This document shows positions 8,100 through 16,762 of a stretch of 64,000 nt of DNA, piece by piece. How positions within the stretch are numbered: position 1 is the first letter of the stretch; every line of letters starts with the position of its first letter. The notes beneath the pieces were generated by a model, which saw nothing but the letters and a program-made list of their open reading frames with translations, was not told the DNA's origin and did no database searches. This stretch comes from Gangjinia marincola (lineage in GTDB: Bacteria > Bacteroidota > Bacteroidia > Flavobacteriales > Flavobacteriaceae). The DNA is taken from NCBI RefSeq assembly GCF_039523415.1, contig NZ_BAAAFG010000016.1:496001-560000 (forward strand), read 5' to 3'. Both the position numbers and the translations under genes were made by a program.

Positions 8100-8171
8100 T
8101 AGTCCGTAGGGGAATCGAACCCCTGTTACCAGGATGAAAACCTGGCGTCCTAACCCCTAGACGAACGGACC
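8100..8171 (-). tRNA. tRNA-Glu (UUC), second copy
   Basis: The 72-base minus-strand sequence folds into a cloverleaf. The acceptor stem starts GGTCCGT; the anticodon loop TTTTCAT is closed by CCAGG/CCTGG, giving anticodon UUC; the T arm is CAGGGGTTCGATTCCCCT. The first pair is G-U. CCA is not encoded. It is identical to the copy at 8237-8308 and lies between that copy and rpsT. Confidence 0.96.
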
Positions 8172-8236
8172 ATTGTTATGTCTTGAAATTATATTCTCAA
8201 CCTATTCAGAAAAAAACAATCTTTCGACTATTTTAG

Positions 8237-8308
8237 TAGTCCGTAGGGGAATCGAACCCCTGTTACCAGGATGAAAACCTGGCGTCCTAACCCCTAGACG
8301 AACGGACC
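8237..8308 (-). tRNA. tRNA-Glu (UUC), first copy
   Basis: Same 72-base cloverleaf and anticodon UUC as 8100-8171, with no base differences. The copies are 65 bases apart; the spacer is unrelated to other sequence here. A well-formed promoter lies about 44 bases upstream. Confidence 0.96.
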
Positions 8309-8351
8309 ATAATGCCTTTGAGAACTTAAACAGACTCTTTTAAAGCGGATG

Positions 8352-8382
8352 CAAAAATACAACTATTTTTCAATGTCGCAAA
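8352..8382 (-). promoter_or_regulatory. Promoter of the tRNA-Glu/rpsT unit
   Basis: On the minus strand: TTTG (8379-8382), 19 bases, then TATTTTTG (8352-8359). This fits the Bacteroidota promoter TTTG-N19-TAnnTTTG exactly and is the best promoter I find in the window. The predicted transcript starts about 40 bases before the first tRNA. Confidence 0.8.
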
Positions 8383-8460
8383 TAGCCCAATTATTTTTTT
8401 TAGTGATTCCCTAAAACTTAACAAATATTAGACCTGTTCGATGAAGATGAATTATTTAAA

Positions 8461-9939
8461 TCAATAGGCTTTAGCAAATAATACGCGCTGTGAAGAAGGT
8501 TTTGCGGTAAGTACACAGCTACCCGCCTCCTCTTTCGTATCTAAGGGAATACATCTAATCGTTGCCTTGGTAAGGTCTTTAATTTTTTGTTCGGTTTCTT
8601 TTGTTCCATCCCAATGTGCAGAAACAAAACCACCCTTTGTATTTAAAACTTCTTTGAATGCCTCAAAATCATCTACTGCTGTGATATGATTTTCTCTAAA
8701 GTCCAACGCTTTTTGGTAAATATTGTCTTGAATCTCCACCATGAGCTGCTTCACTTTTTCAACTACTTCATTCTTGGGTACAAATTCCTTTGTCAATGTA
8801 TCTCTGCGTGCAAGTTCTACAGTTCCTTTTTCTAAATCTTTTGGTCCAATAGCAATGCGAACAGGTACTCCTTGTAATTCATATTGCGCAAACTTCCACC
8901 CCGGCTTATGTGTATCTCTGTCATCATACTTGACACTTATTCCCTCTTTTTTAAGGTCTACAGCAAGTTGGTTCGCCACCTTGGATATCTCTTCCAGTTG
9001 ATCTTCACCGCGATAAATAGGTACAATAGCTACTTGAATGGGAGCTAATTTTGGTGGTAATACCAATCCCAGATCATCACTATGTGTCATTATTAGGGCT
9101 CCAATGAGTCGCGTAGTTACTCCCCAGGAGGTTGCCCATACATGTTCTAATTTTCCTTCTTTTGATGCAAATTTCACGTCGAATGCCTTGGCGAAATTCT
9201 GTCCTAAAAAATGTGAGGTTCCCGCCTGCAGGGCCTTTCCATCTTGCATTAAAGCCTCAATAGTATACGTGTCATCTGCCCCTGCGAAACGTTCATGCTC
9301 TGTTTTTACTCCTTTTATGACCGGCATTGCCATAAATTCTTGTGCAAATTGAGCATATACCTCCTGCATTTGCTGCGCTTCTTGGATCGCTTCGGCTTTA
9401 GTAGCGTGAGCTGTGTGACCTTCCTGCCACAGGAATTCTGCAGTGCGCAAAAATAAACGCGTACGCATTTCCCACCGCACGACATTTGCCCACTGATTGA
9501 TGAGAATAGGTAAATCCCTGTAGGATTGAATCCATGTTTTATAGGTATTCCAGATGATTGCTTCAGAGGTTGGACGAACCACAAGTTCTTCTTCTAATTT
9601 AGCTTCGGGATCAACGATAAGCTTTCCCTCTTTTTCAGGATCGTTTTTGAGCCTGTAATGAGTAACTACGGCACATTCTTTTGCGAAACCTTCAGCATTC
9701 TTTTCTTCGGCTTCAAACAAACTTTTTGGAACAAATAATGGAAAATAAGCATTTTGATGCCCCGTTTCTTTAAACATTCGGTCTAACTCGGCCTGCATCT
9801 TTTCCCAAATTGCATATCCGTAAGGTTTGATAACCATACAGCCGCGTACAGCAGAATTTTCGGCAAGGTCTGCTTTCACAACCAATTCGTTGTACCATTT
9901 TGAATAATCTTCACTTCGCTTTGTAAGTCCTTTACCCAT
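8461..9939 (-). CDS. proS: Prolyl-tRNA synthetase, archaeal/eukaryotic type
   Basis: A 492-residue class II aminoacyl-tRNA synthetase that charges tRNA-Pro. It is the short type without the bacterial editing insertion and with the C-terminal extension typical of the archaeal/eukaryotic form. Visible motifs include RPTSEAIIW, the motif-2 region WANVVRWEMRTRLFLRTAEFLWQEGHTAH, and GVTTRLIGALIMTHSDDLGLVLPP (motif 3). An anticodon-binding domain follows (about 285-400). The start MGKGLTKRSEDYSKWYNELV is typical. It is divergent from the lipoprotein/porin pair; this form of ProS is common in Bacteroidota. Confidence 0.97.
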   Translation of the reverse strand: MGKGLTKRSEDYSKWYNELVVKADLAENSAVRGCMVIKPYGYAIWEKMQAELDRMFKETGHQNAYFPLFVPKSLFEAEEKNAEGFAKECAVVTHYRLKNDPEKEGKLIVDPEAKLEEELVVRPTSEAIIWNTYKTWIQSYRDLPILINQWANVVRWEMRTRLFLRTAEFLWQEGHTAHATKAEAIQEAQQMQEVYAQFAQEFMAMPVIKGVKTEHERFAGADDTYTIEALMQDGKALQAGTSHFLGQNFAKAFDVKFASKEGKLEHVWATSWGVTTRLIGALIMTHSDDLGLVLPPKLAPIQVAIVPIYRGEDQLEEISKVANQLAVDLKKEGISVKYDDRDTHKPGWKFAQYELQGVPVRIAIGPKDLEKGTVELARRDTLTKEFVPKNEVVEKVKQLMVEIQDNIYQKALDFRENHITAVDDFEAFKEVLNTKGGFVSAHWDGTKETEQKIKDLTKATIRCIPLDTKEEAGSCVLTAKPSSQRVLFAKAY

Positions 9940-10005
9940 TTAATAGATATTTGGCATAAATGTTGTGCCTTTGTTAATGTCCAATGTCGATTGGGCAAAA
10001 CTAGT

Positions 10006-10013
10006 TAAATTTG
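10006..10013 (+). promoter_or_regulatory. -7 element for the Gly/Trp-rich lipoprotein gene
   Basis: TAAATTTG fits TAnnTTTG and lies 28 bases before the ATG at 10042. A -33 TTTG at correct spacing is not seen. Confidence 0.5.
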
Positions 10014-10041
10014 TGATGTACAACAATTAAAAGCCCAGGTT

Positions 10042-11073
10042 ATGATACCAAAAATAGACTCCAGACAATTAAAGACATTCTTATATGTTATTCTACCCAC
10101 GTTCATACTTGCTTCGTGTAGCAGTAATAAAGACGTCGCTTATAAATCTGACGGGATCTACGGAACTCAAAGCCAACCTGTGGCTGCTCAAGGCGCAGCT
10201 GTACAAACAGATAGCTATTATAAAAATTACTTTGCGGAACAGTCTGCAGAAATCAATCAGGCGATTTCACAGGTAAATCCGCAACAAGAGGTTTTTACCG
10301 ATGTTGAAGGATATTCTTCACGCCAAAATGATTCAATTCAAGATTATTACAATAAAGATCAAATCATCTACGAAACCGGAAACTCCGGTTGGGGTCAAAA
10401 TCCTCAAAATGTCACTGTCAATGTCTATGATAACGGCTGGGGCTGGGGAGGATGGGGTCCCGGTTGGGGTGCTTGGGGTCCCGGATTTGGATGGGGCTGG
10501 GGAGGTTTTGGACCCGGCATAGGCTGGGGATGGGGCGGCTGGGGTCCCGGATTTGGATGGGGCTGGAACGCATGGGGTCCCGGATTTGGATGGGGACCTG
10601 GATTTGGATGGGGCTGGGGAGGCTTCTACGGTGCAGGATTTTATGGAGGAGGTTTTGGTCACCCGTATTATTATCAAAGAGGATTTAACCGATATAATCG
10701 AAGTAATCTCGCAGGGAATTACAGCAGATCAAACGCGACAAATCGATCCAATTATAACCGAAGCGGAAATACAAGATATAATCGCTCTTATTATTCAAGA
10801 ATAAATAATGCCCGTAATGGAAATCGCTCTAACACACGTTACAACCGAAGCGGTTCAGGAAATCGTTCTGGTACATATAACAGATCATCCCGAAGCGGAA
10901 ACAGAAGCGGTAATTACTCCAGATCTTCAGGTAGCCGTAGCTCTGGCAATATGAGCAGATCAAGAGGCTCCAGCAGATCCAGTGGTTCCATGAGATCTGG
11001 TGGCGGCAGCAGATCCAGTGGCGGACGCTCTGGAGGTGGATCAAGAGGAGGCTCACGCGGAGGAAGAGGATAA
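10042..11073 (+). CDS. Gly/Trp-rich low-complexity lipoprotein
   Basis: A 343-residue protein of unknown function. Residues 1-26 are a lipoprotein signal with lipobox LASC (Cys26), so it is probably anchored in a membrane. Residues about 30-130 are ordinary acidic/polar sequence. Residues about 131-210 are a tandem repeat of Gly, Trp, Phe and Pro (units such as WGWGGWGPGFG). Residues about 215-343 are rich in Asn, Arg, Ser and Gly, with YNRSG-like repeats and an RGG-like end (SRGGSRGGRG). The composition suggests a disordered, possibly aggregating or matrix-forming cell-surface protein. It is followed after 21 bases by a FadL-like porin gene, so they form an operon. The repeated DNA gives long chance frames on both strands. 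No enzyme domain is seen. Confidence 0.8.
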   Translation: MIPKIDSRQLKTFLYVILPTFILASCSSNKDVAYKSDGIYGTQSQPVAAQGAAVQTDSYYKNYFAEQSAEINQAISQVNPQQEVFTDVEGYSSRQNDSIQDYYNKDQIIYETGNSGWGQNPQNVTVNVYDNGWGWGGWGPGWGAWGPGFGWGWGGFGPGIGWGWGGWGPGFGWGWNAWGPGFGWGPGFGWGWGGFYGAGFYGGGFGHPYYYQRGFNRYNRSNLAGNYSRSNATNRSNYNRSGNTRYNRSYYSRINNARNGNRSNTRYNRSGSGNRSGTYNRSSRSGNRSGNYSRSSGSRSSGNMSRSRGSSRSSGSMRSGGGSRSSGGRSGGGSRGGSRGGRG

Positions 11074-11094
11074 TATTTTTGAACATCAATTCGT

Positions 11095-12651
11095 ATGAAA
11101 ATCAAACCAATAATATTAGTTGCGCTATTTTTTGGCGCAACTTTTTTTAGTGCTGCACAGGACATTACTGATGCATTGCGATATTCACAAGAAGACCTTA
11201 CAGGAACCGCCCGTTTTACAGCAATGAGCGGTGCCTTTGGCGCATTAGGTGGAGACCTCTCTGCACTAAAAGTAAATCCCGCTGGGAGCGCAGTATTTTT
11301 ACAAGATGCTGCTGCTATTTCGTTTAGGACATCATTTACAGATCAATCTGCGGGATATTTAGGGAATGAATCTACCGACAATCGCACTGACTTTAATTTA
11401 AGCCAGTTAGGAGCTGTCTTTATTTTTGATAATTACAATCAAAATAATGACATAAAATTTGTAGCTGGTATTACCATTGATCAAACAGCCAGTCTGGATA
11501 ACGAATATGCTATTTTTGGAACTAGCGCTAATTCAATCGATCAATATTTCATTGATAGTGCCACGGGCTTCACTGTTGATGATATAGCTAGCAATGGGCA
11601 GAGCACCACCAATGCTTATCTTGAAATCGGGGATATACCAGAGTTAGGTTTTCCCGCTCAACAGGCATTCTTGGGATATGAAGGTTTTATTATTAATCCT
11701 TTTGACCCAGATGATCTTAATGAAACGAACTACGTTTCAGCTTTAGGGACTGAAAGTAATCGAGAATTTGATCAGGAATACCGTATAGATGCGAGAGGGA
11801 ATATGGGAAAATTTTCGGGTAATTTAGCATTTGAATTTAGTGATACCTATTACTTAGGATTCAACTTTAATGGCCATTTCCTAAATTATGACCAGCGAAC
11901 CACATACTTAGAACAAAACTCCAACCCTGGTGCAGAAACCAACTACGTAGAATTTATCAATCGTTTGGATGTTGATGGTAGTGGCTTTTCTGTACAAGTG
12001 GGTGGGATTGCTAAAATAGGAAACTCATTAAGAGCAGGTTTGGCGTATGAAAGTCCCACCTGGTGGATTTTAACCGAAAGCTTCTCACAACGATTAATTA
12101 CTGCTACAGATGATGCTGCTAATCCTGATGTCATTGATTTAAACCCAAATGTAGTTACTATATTCCCTGCCTATCAAATTAGAACACCAGGTAAAACTAC
12201 AGGCAGCTTAGCCTATGTCTTTGGACAAAAAGGACTTTTAAGCATTGATTACAGCTATAAAAATTATGCGAACGCAAGATTAAATTCTGATGTTTACAAC
12301 GATCAATTTGAATCACCAAATATCTACGGTGAAGAAAACCGAGAAATAGAAAATACTCTACAGGCAGTTTCCGCCATACGAATTGGTGCAGAATATAGAA
12401 TTGATCAATGGAGCTTAAGAGGTGGCACGCGTTATGAGCAATCTCCCTTTAAGGATGAAGATGCGGGTAGCGATCTGTATGGATTTTCGGGCGGCTTAGG
12501 ATACACCTATAAGAATTTTCATTTTGATGGGAGCTATGACTTCTCTGCGCAAGATCAAAACGAACGACTTTTTCAAACAGGACTCGCAACACAAGCGAAT
12601 ATAGATCGTAATCAACATGCCATCACGCTCACAGTGGGTTTTGATTTTTAA
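11095..12651 (+). CDS. OmpP1/FadL/TodX family outer-membrane porin
   Basis: A 518-residue outer-membrane beta-barrel with a signal peptide (residues 1-21, ending FFSAAQ). The family hallmark follows it: TARFTAMSGAFGALGGDLSALKVNPAG, the region that forms the N-terminal hatch in FadL. The rest alternates in beta-barrel fashion and ends in an aromatic residue (TLTVGFDF), as expected for BAM-dependent insertion. FadL relatives move hydrophobic compounds such as fatty acids or hydrocarbons across the outer membrane; the substrate here is unknown. It is probably co-transcribed with the lipoprotein gene upstream, which might be a partner. Confidence 0.9.
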   Translation: MKIKPIILVALFFGATFFSAAQDITDALRYSQEDLTGTARFTAMSGAFGALGGDLSALKVNPAGSAVFLQDAAAISFRTSFTDQSAGYLGNESTDNRTDFNLSQLGAVFIFDNYNQNNDIKFVAGITIDQTASLDNEYAIFGTSANSIDQYFIDSATGFTVDDIASNGQSTTNAYLEIGDIPELGFPAQQAFLGYEGFIINPFDPDDLNETNYVSALGTESNREFDQEYRIDARGNMGKFSGNLAFEFSDTYYLGFNFNGHFLNYDQRTTYLEQNSNPGAETNYVEFINRLDVDGSGFSVQVGGIAKIGNSLRAGLAYESPTWWILTESFSQRLITATDDAANPDVIDLNPNVVTIFPAYQIRTPGKTTGSLAYVFGQKGLLSIDYSYKNYANARLNSDVYNDQFESPNIYGEENREIENTLQAVSAIRIGAEYRIDQWSLRGGTRYEQSPFKDEDAGSDLYGFSGGLGYTYKNFHFDGSYDFSAQDQNERLFQTGLATQANIDRNQHAITLTVGFDF

Positions 12652-12695
12652 GAATTGAGTGGGTATCTGTTAAAAATTTTCCGCAGTCTTAACAC

Positions 12696-12731
12696 TTGAT
12701 AAACGAACTAATCCTAATTGCCTTATCTTTG
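12696..12731 (+). promoter_or_regulatory. folE promoter
   Basis: TTG (12696-12698) and TATCTTTG (12724-12731), spaced 25 bases, somewhat longer than usual. The -7 box is an exact TAnnTTTG match. Transcription would begin near 12738, about 13 bases before the ATG at 12751. That rules out the in-frame TTG at 12718 as the folE start. Confidence 0.65.
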
Positions 12732-12750
12732 CCCCCTCAATTGTGAGATC

Positions 12751-13443
12751 ATGAATACTATGGATACAAACATTGACAAAATACTAAGCGATATCGAAGA
12801 ATTAGGAGATAACCATGTAGGAACCAGCACAGATAATCCTATGAGAGCTGATGCGTTTGAACTAAGTGATATTGAAAAAATCAACGCCATCAAAAAGGAT
12901 GTTGCCCATATCATGGAAACGCTTGGACTTGACCTTACTGATGATAGTTTGAAAGGAACTCCTAATAGGGTGGCAAAAATGTTTGTTAATGAGATATTCG
13001 CTGGATTACATCCCGATCGTAAACCAAAAGCTTCGGTATTTGAGAATAAATACAAGTACGGTGAGATGTTAGTTGAAAAAAACATCACAGTATATTCTAC
13101 CTGTGAGCATCACTTACTTCCAATTGTAGGCAAGGCACACGTTGCCTATATTTCTAACGGCAAGGTGATTGGTCTTTCAAAGATGAATCGTATTGTAGAT
13201 TATTTTGCGAAAAGACCTCAGGTTCAGGAGCGTATGAATATGCAAATTGTACAAGAGCTTCAAAACGCATTAGGAACCAAGGATGTCGCCTGTGTGATTG
13301 ATGCCAAACACCTGTGTGTAAATAGCCGGGGAATTAGAGATATTGAAAGCAGCACCGTTACCAGTGAATTTGGAGGTAAATTTAAAGAACAAGCGGTTCG
13401 AAGAGAATTTCTGGATTATATAAAACTTGACACGCAGTTCTAA
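12751..13443 (+). CDS. folE: GTP cyclohydrolase I
   Basis: A 230-residue enzyme that converts GTP to 7,8-dihydroneopterin triphosphate, the entry step for tetrahydrofolate (and related pterin/queuosine) synthesis. Zinc ligands and catalytic residues are visible in STCEHHLLPIVGKAHVAY and HLCVNSRGI. The C-terminal segment FREEFL-like RREFLDYI is typical. The first 45 residues are variable. ATG 12751 is chosen because a promoter -7 box lies just upstream; a longer frame from 12718 would start inside the promoter. queE, also in this window (30164), uses the same pathway product. Confidence 0.96.
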   Translation: MNTMDTNIDKILSDIEELGDNHVGTSTDNPMRADAFELSDIEKINAIKKDVAHIMETLGLDLTDDSLKGTPNRVAKMFVNEIFAGLHPDRKPKASVFENKYKYGEMLVEKNITVYSTCEHHLLPIVGKAHVAYISNGKVIGLSKMNRIVDYFAKRPQVQERMNMQIVQELQNALGTKDVACVIDAKHLCVNSRGIRDIESSTVTSEFGGKFKEQAVRREFLDYIKLDTQF

Positions 13444-13478
13444 CGCTTCACTAATAACTTCATAATTTTACATTCTTC

Positions 13479-14963
13479 ATGGCGCTTTTTAAAGAACAGC
13501 CGTTACAAATATACAATTCTCTTACAGGAGAAAAAGATTCCTTTACTCCTCTTGAAGAAGGATATGTTGGTATGTACGTTTGTGGCCCTACTGTATACAG
13601 CAACGTGCATCTAGGTAATGTACGTACATTTATGTCATTTGATGTGGTATTTAGATACTTAAAGCATCTAGGTTATAAAGTTCGCTATGTTCGAAATATT
13701 ACAGACGCGGGACACCTTGAAAACGACGCCGAGGTTGGCGAAGATCGCATCGCTAAAAAAGCACGTTTAGAACAATTAGAGCCTATGGAAGTCGTTCAAC
13801 GATACACCGTAGATTTTCATAATATCCTTAATAAATTTAATTTTCTACCGCCCAGCATAGAACCTACTGCTACCGGGCACATTATAGAACAAATAGAGAT
13901 CATCAAAGAAATTATGACAAAGGGACTGGCGTATGAAGCCAATGGCTCTGTGTACTTTGATGTCAAAAAATTTAATGGTGAGGGCGGTCATTATGGTAAA
14001 TTAAGCGGAAGAAATATTGAAGACCTGATCGCCAATACAAGAACGCTGGAAGGTCAACAAGACAAAAAGAATCCGCAGGATTTTGCGCTTTGGAAAAAAG
14101 CAGAACCCCAACACATTATGCGCTGGCCATCACCGTGGAGTGATGGATTCCCTGGTTGGCACTTAGAATGTACCGCTATGAGCACGAAATACCTTGGAGA
14201 TCAGTTTGATATTCATGGAGGAGGAATGGATCTAAAATTCCCACATCATGAATGTGAGATTGCACAAGGAGAAGCCGCAACCGGAAAATCCCCGGTGAAC
14301 TATTGGATGCATGCCAATATGCTTACCCTCAACGGGAAGAAAATGGCTAAAAGCACAGGCAACAACATTCTACCCGGCGAAATTTTTACAGGTGAGAATC
14401 CACATCTTAGCAAACCATATTCTCCATCGGTAGCGCGATTTTTTATGCTTCAGGCAAATTATAGAAGTGTGTTGGATTTTTCGGATACTGCGATTGCAGC
14501 AGCCGAAAAAGGATTTGATAAACTCATGGATGCGTTGGAACACCTGGAATTTCTTCCGACAGGAAAAACATCAGACTTCAAGGTCAAGGCATGGAAGCAG
14601 AGGTGCTATGACGCGATGAATGATGATTTTAATACACCTGTACTCATTGCAAACTTGTTTGAAGCAGTAAAAGAGATCAATAAGATTAAAGAAAGTAAAG
14701 CCAGCATTACTCAAGAGGATAAAGAGTTACTTCAAAAAACACTAGACAGTTTTGTTTTTGAAGTTTTAGGATTGACAAAAAGTACCAACGTTGCTCAAAC
14801 TGATGATGATAAACTTCATGATATTATGCAACTTATCATCGATCTTAGAAATGATGCCAGATTAAAGAAGGATTTTGCTACGAGTGATAAAATTAGAGAT
14901 GGACTGGAGGAAATGGGTATTACATTAAAAGATTCCCGGGAAGGGACTACTTTTGAATTATAA
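13479..14963 (+). CDS. cysS: Cysteinyl-tRNA synthetase
   Basis: A 494-residue class I synthetase that charges tRNA-Cys. It has the zinc ligand and HIGH-like motif in MYVCGPTVYSNVHLGNVRTF, further zinc ligands in GWHLECTAMS and HHECEIAQ, and the KMSKS loop KKMAKSTGN. The C-terminal DALR helical domain is present (IMQLIIDLRNDARLKKDF). Length is normal. The gap to yidD is only 8 bases, so cysS and yidD are probably one transcript. Confidence 0.97.
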   Translation: MALFKEQPLQIYNSLTGEKDSFTPLEEGYVGMYVCGPTVYSNVHLGNVRTFMSFDVVFRYLKHLGYKVRYVRNITDAGHLENDAEVGEDRIAKKARLEQLEPMEVVQRYTVDFHNILNKFNFLPPSIEPTATGHIIEQIEIIKEIMTKGLAYEANGSVYFDVKKFNGEGGHYGKLSGRNIEDLIANTRTLEGQQDKKNPQDFALWKKAEPQHIMRWPSPWSDGFPGWHLECTAMSTKYLGDQFDIHGGGMDLKFPHHECEIAQGEAATGKSPVNYWMHANMLTLNGKKMAKSTGNNILPGEIFTGENPHLSKPYSPSVARFFMLQANYRSVLDFSDTAIAAAEKGFDKLMDALEHLEFLPTGKTSDFKVKAWKQRCYDAMNDDFNTPVLIANLFEAVKEINKIKESKASITQEDKELLQKTLDSFVFEVLGLTKSTNVAQTDDDKLHDIMQLIIDLRNDARLKKDFATSDKIRDGLEEMGITLKDSREGTTFEL

Positions 14964-14971
14964 AAGGAAAT

Positions 14972-15202
14972 ATGGGTAAGCTCATCGCATATCCGCTTAT
15001 CCTGTTGGTCAAAGGATATCAGCGATTTATCTCACCGCTAACTCCTGCAACATGCCGTTATCAGCCTAGCTGTTCCCAGTACACCCTTGAAGCACTCAAA
15101 ATTCATGGAGGACTCAAAGGAGGCTATCTTTCTCTAAAGCGAATTTTTAGCTGCCATCCCTGGGGTGGATCTGGTTATGACCCTGTTCCCCCTAAAGAAT
15201 AG
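14972..15202 (+). CDS. yidD: Membrane protein insertion efficiency factor YidD
   Basis: A 76-residue protein with the family pattern of an amphipathic N-terminal helix and three conserved Cys: PATCRYQPSCSQYTLEAL, then SLKRIFSCHPWGGSGYDPVP. YidD helps YidC/Sec-dependent insertion of inner-membrane proteins. Usually it sits near rnpA-yidC; here it follows cysS after 8 bases and precedes lgt, another envelope gene. Confidence 0.95.
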   Translation: MGKLIAYPLILLVKGYQRFISPLTPATCRYQPSCSQYTLEALKIHGGLKGGYLSLKRIFSCHPWGGSGYDPVPPKE

Positions 15203-15248
15203 TAGTTTCTTATAGAATCTTTTGGGTAGGTAAGGATTGTATAATTAC

Positions 15249-15260
15249 AATTGTACAATT
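15249..15260. repeat. Perfect 12-base palindrome upstream of lgt
   Basis: AATTGTACAATT is a perfect palindrome in the 146-base gap between yidD and lgt, about 90 bases before the lgt ATG. It could be an operator half-site pair, but it is AT-rich and may be chance. Confidence 0.3.
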
Positions 15261-15348
15261 TTGATAAGGTGTTTCTTACTTTTAGATAGAATAGCCTCTC
15301 TCCACCACCATTTTTTCTATCTTTATCTCCTAACTATTTATTGTGCAC

Positions 15349-16272
15349 ATGATCGCTTACAAATTCACCTGGAACCCTATGGAGGGTATCGACTTGGGAT
15401 TTTATACCATTCACTTTTACAGCTTGATGTTTGTTGTCGCCTTTACCCTGGGTTGGTTTTTGATGAAGCAATTTTACAAACGTGAAAATGTTGATCTGGA
15501 TAAGTTAGATCCACTATTCATGTATACTGTTATTGCAACTATGTTAGGAGCCAGATTGGGTCACGTGCTGTTTTATCAAACAGAATTATTATGGGAAGAT
15601 CCATTTGCGGTTCTGTTACCTATACGCACAGTACCTGAGTTTGAATTCACCGGTTTTCAAGGCCTGGCCAGTCATGGTGCAGCCATCGCAATTCCTATTG
15701 CGATGATTTATTATAGCAAGAACGTTCTAAAAAAACCGCCGCTGTGGATTCTTGACCGCATTGTCATCACAGTAGCACTTGCAGGTGTGTTCATACGTCT
15801 TGGAAATTTTTTTAATTCTGAAATGGTAGGAAAAGTAACTGATTCTCCTATTGGTGTTCAGTTTGTACAAGATGCTATTTATAAAGGAGAAGCAATGCGT
15901 TTAACCGGGGAGAAAACAGCGATCAAAGCTTACCAGGCACTCACCGATAATCCTGAATTTTCTGATCGCATCGCAGAAATTCCCTATCGCTACCCAGGAC
16001 AATTAATGGAGGCCACAGGGTATATTTTCGTCTTTCTTATTTTGATGTGGATCTATTATAAAACCGAAAAAAGAAAGCATCTGGGCTTTCTCTTTGGTGC
16101 ATTTCTATCGATATTGTTTACAGTCAGATTTATCGTAGAGTATTTCAAGCGTGAACAGGTAGAAGGTCGGGAAGATTGGATCCTAGGACTTAATACGGGT
16201 CAATTATTGAGTATTCCCGCGATTCTAGCAGGACTTTATTTTATGTTTAGACCGAAGAAAACGATCGAGTAA
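15349..16272 (+). CDS. lgt: Prolipoprotein diacylglyceryl transferase
   Basis: A 307-residue inner-membrane enzyme that adds diacylglycerol from phosphatidylglycerol to the lipobox cysteine, the first step of lipoprotein maturation. About seven membrane segments are visible. The key motifs are GLASHGAAIAIPIA (the His-Gly region) and the Lgt signature RLGNFFNSEMVGKVTD. An in-frame GTG at 15343 exists, but ATG 15349 (MIAYKFTWNP) fits the family better. The stop TAA shares its last base with the ATG of the DUF192 gene, so the two are translationally coupled. Confidence 0.96.
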   Translation: MIAYKFTWNPMEGIDLGFYTIHFYSLMFVVAFTLGWFLMKQFYKRENVDLDKLDPLFMYTVIATMLGARLGHVLFYQTELLWEDPFAVLLPIRTVPEFEFTGFQGLASHGAAIAIPIAMIYYSKNVLKKPPLWILDRIVITVALAGVFIRLGNFFNSEMVGKVTDSPIGVQFVQDAIYKGEAMRLTGEKTAIKAYQALTDNPEFSDRIAEIPYRYPGQLMEATGYIFVFLILMWIYYKTEKRKHLGFLFGAFLSILFTVRFIVEYFKREQVEGREDWILGLNTGQLLSIPAILAGLYFMFRPKKTIE

Positions 16273-16760
16273 TGAAATTTTCAAGCGCTTATTGGACATT
16301 AGTAGTAGTTGCTTTAACGTTTTATTCTTGTAAAGAAAAAACTGAAGCGAATGAAATACCAATTAATATTCAGTTCGAAAAAGAAGCCGAGTTGACCTTT
16401 ATCAATCGAATTGGAGATACGGTAGCCACACTTAATATTGAACTGGCTGAAGATGACTACGAGCATCAAACCGGTTTAATGCACCGCAAAGAGATGAACG
16501 ATGATCAGGGAATGCTGTTTGTTTTTAATGATGAGATTATACGCTCCACATTTTATATGAAGAACACTTACATTCCGCTGGATATGGTGTACCTCGACAA
16601 AGACCTGATGATAGTCGACGTTAATAAAAACACCACTCCTTTAGATGAAAATCCTATTCCTTCACGGTCGCCTTCAATGTACGTTTTGGAATTAACTGCC
16701 GGCAGTTTTGAAAAATTAGGACTACAAGCTGGAGATGAAGGAACTTTAATACGCCAGTAG
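16272..16760 (+). CDS. DUF192 family lipoprotein
   Basis: A 162-residue predicted lipoprotein: the signal ends at FYSC (Cys20). The DUF192 domain covers about residues 40-160, with HQTGLMHRKEMNDDQGMLFVF, STFYMKNTYIPLDMVYLD and a Gly-rich end (LGLQAGDEG). The family is widespread and exported, with no agreed function. It overlaps the lgt stop by one base; coupling to lgt fits its own need for lipidation but may be coincidence. It ends two bases before the convergent rlmB stop. Confidence 0.9.
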   Translation: MKFSSAYWTLVVVALTFYSCKEKTEANEIPINIQFEKEAELTFINRIGDTVATLNIELAEDDYEHQTGLMHRKEMNDDQGMLFVFNDEIIRSTFYMKNTYIPLDMVYLDKDLMIVDVNKNTTPLDENPIPSRSPSMYVLELTAGSFEKLGLQAGDEGTLIRQ

Positions 16761-16762
16761 GT

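Noticed and set aside
10333..10677. A 114-codon frame on the minus strand opposite the Gly/Trp repeats (Pro/Ser-rich product)
   Set aside because: It is a reflection of the repeated GGNTGG-type codons of the plus-strand lipoprotein, with no start context, signal or known family.
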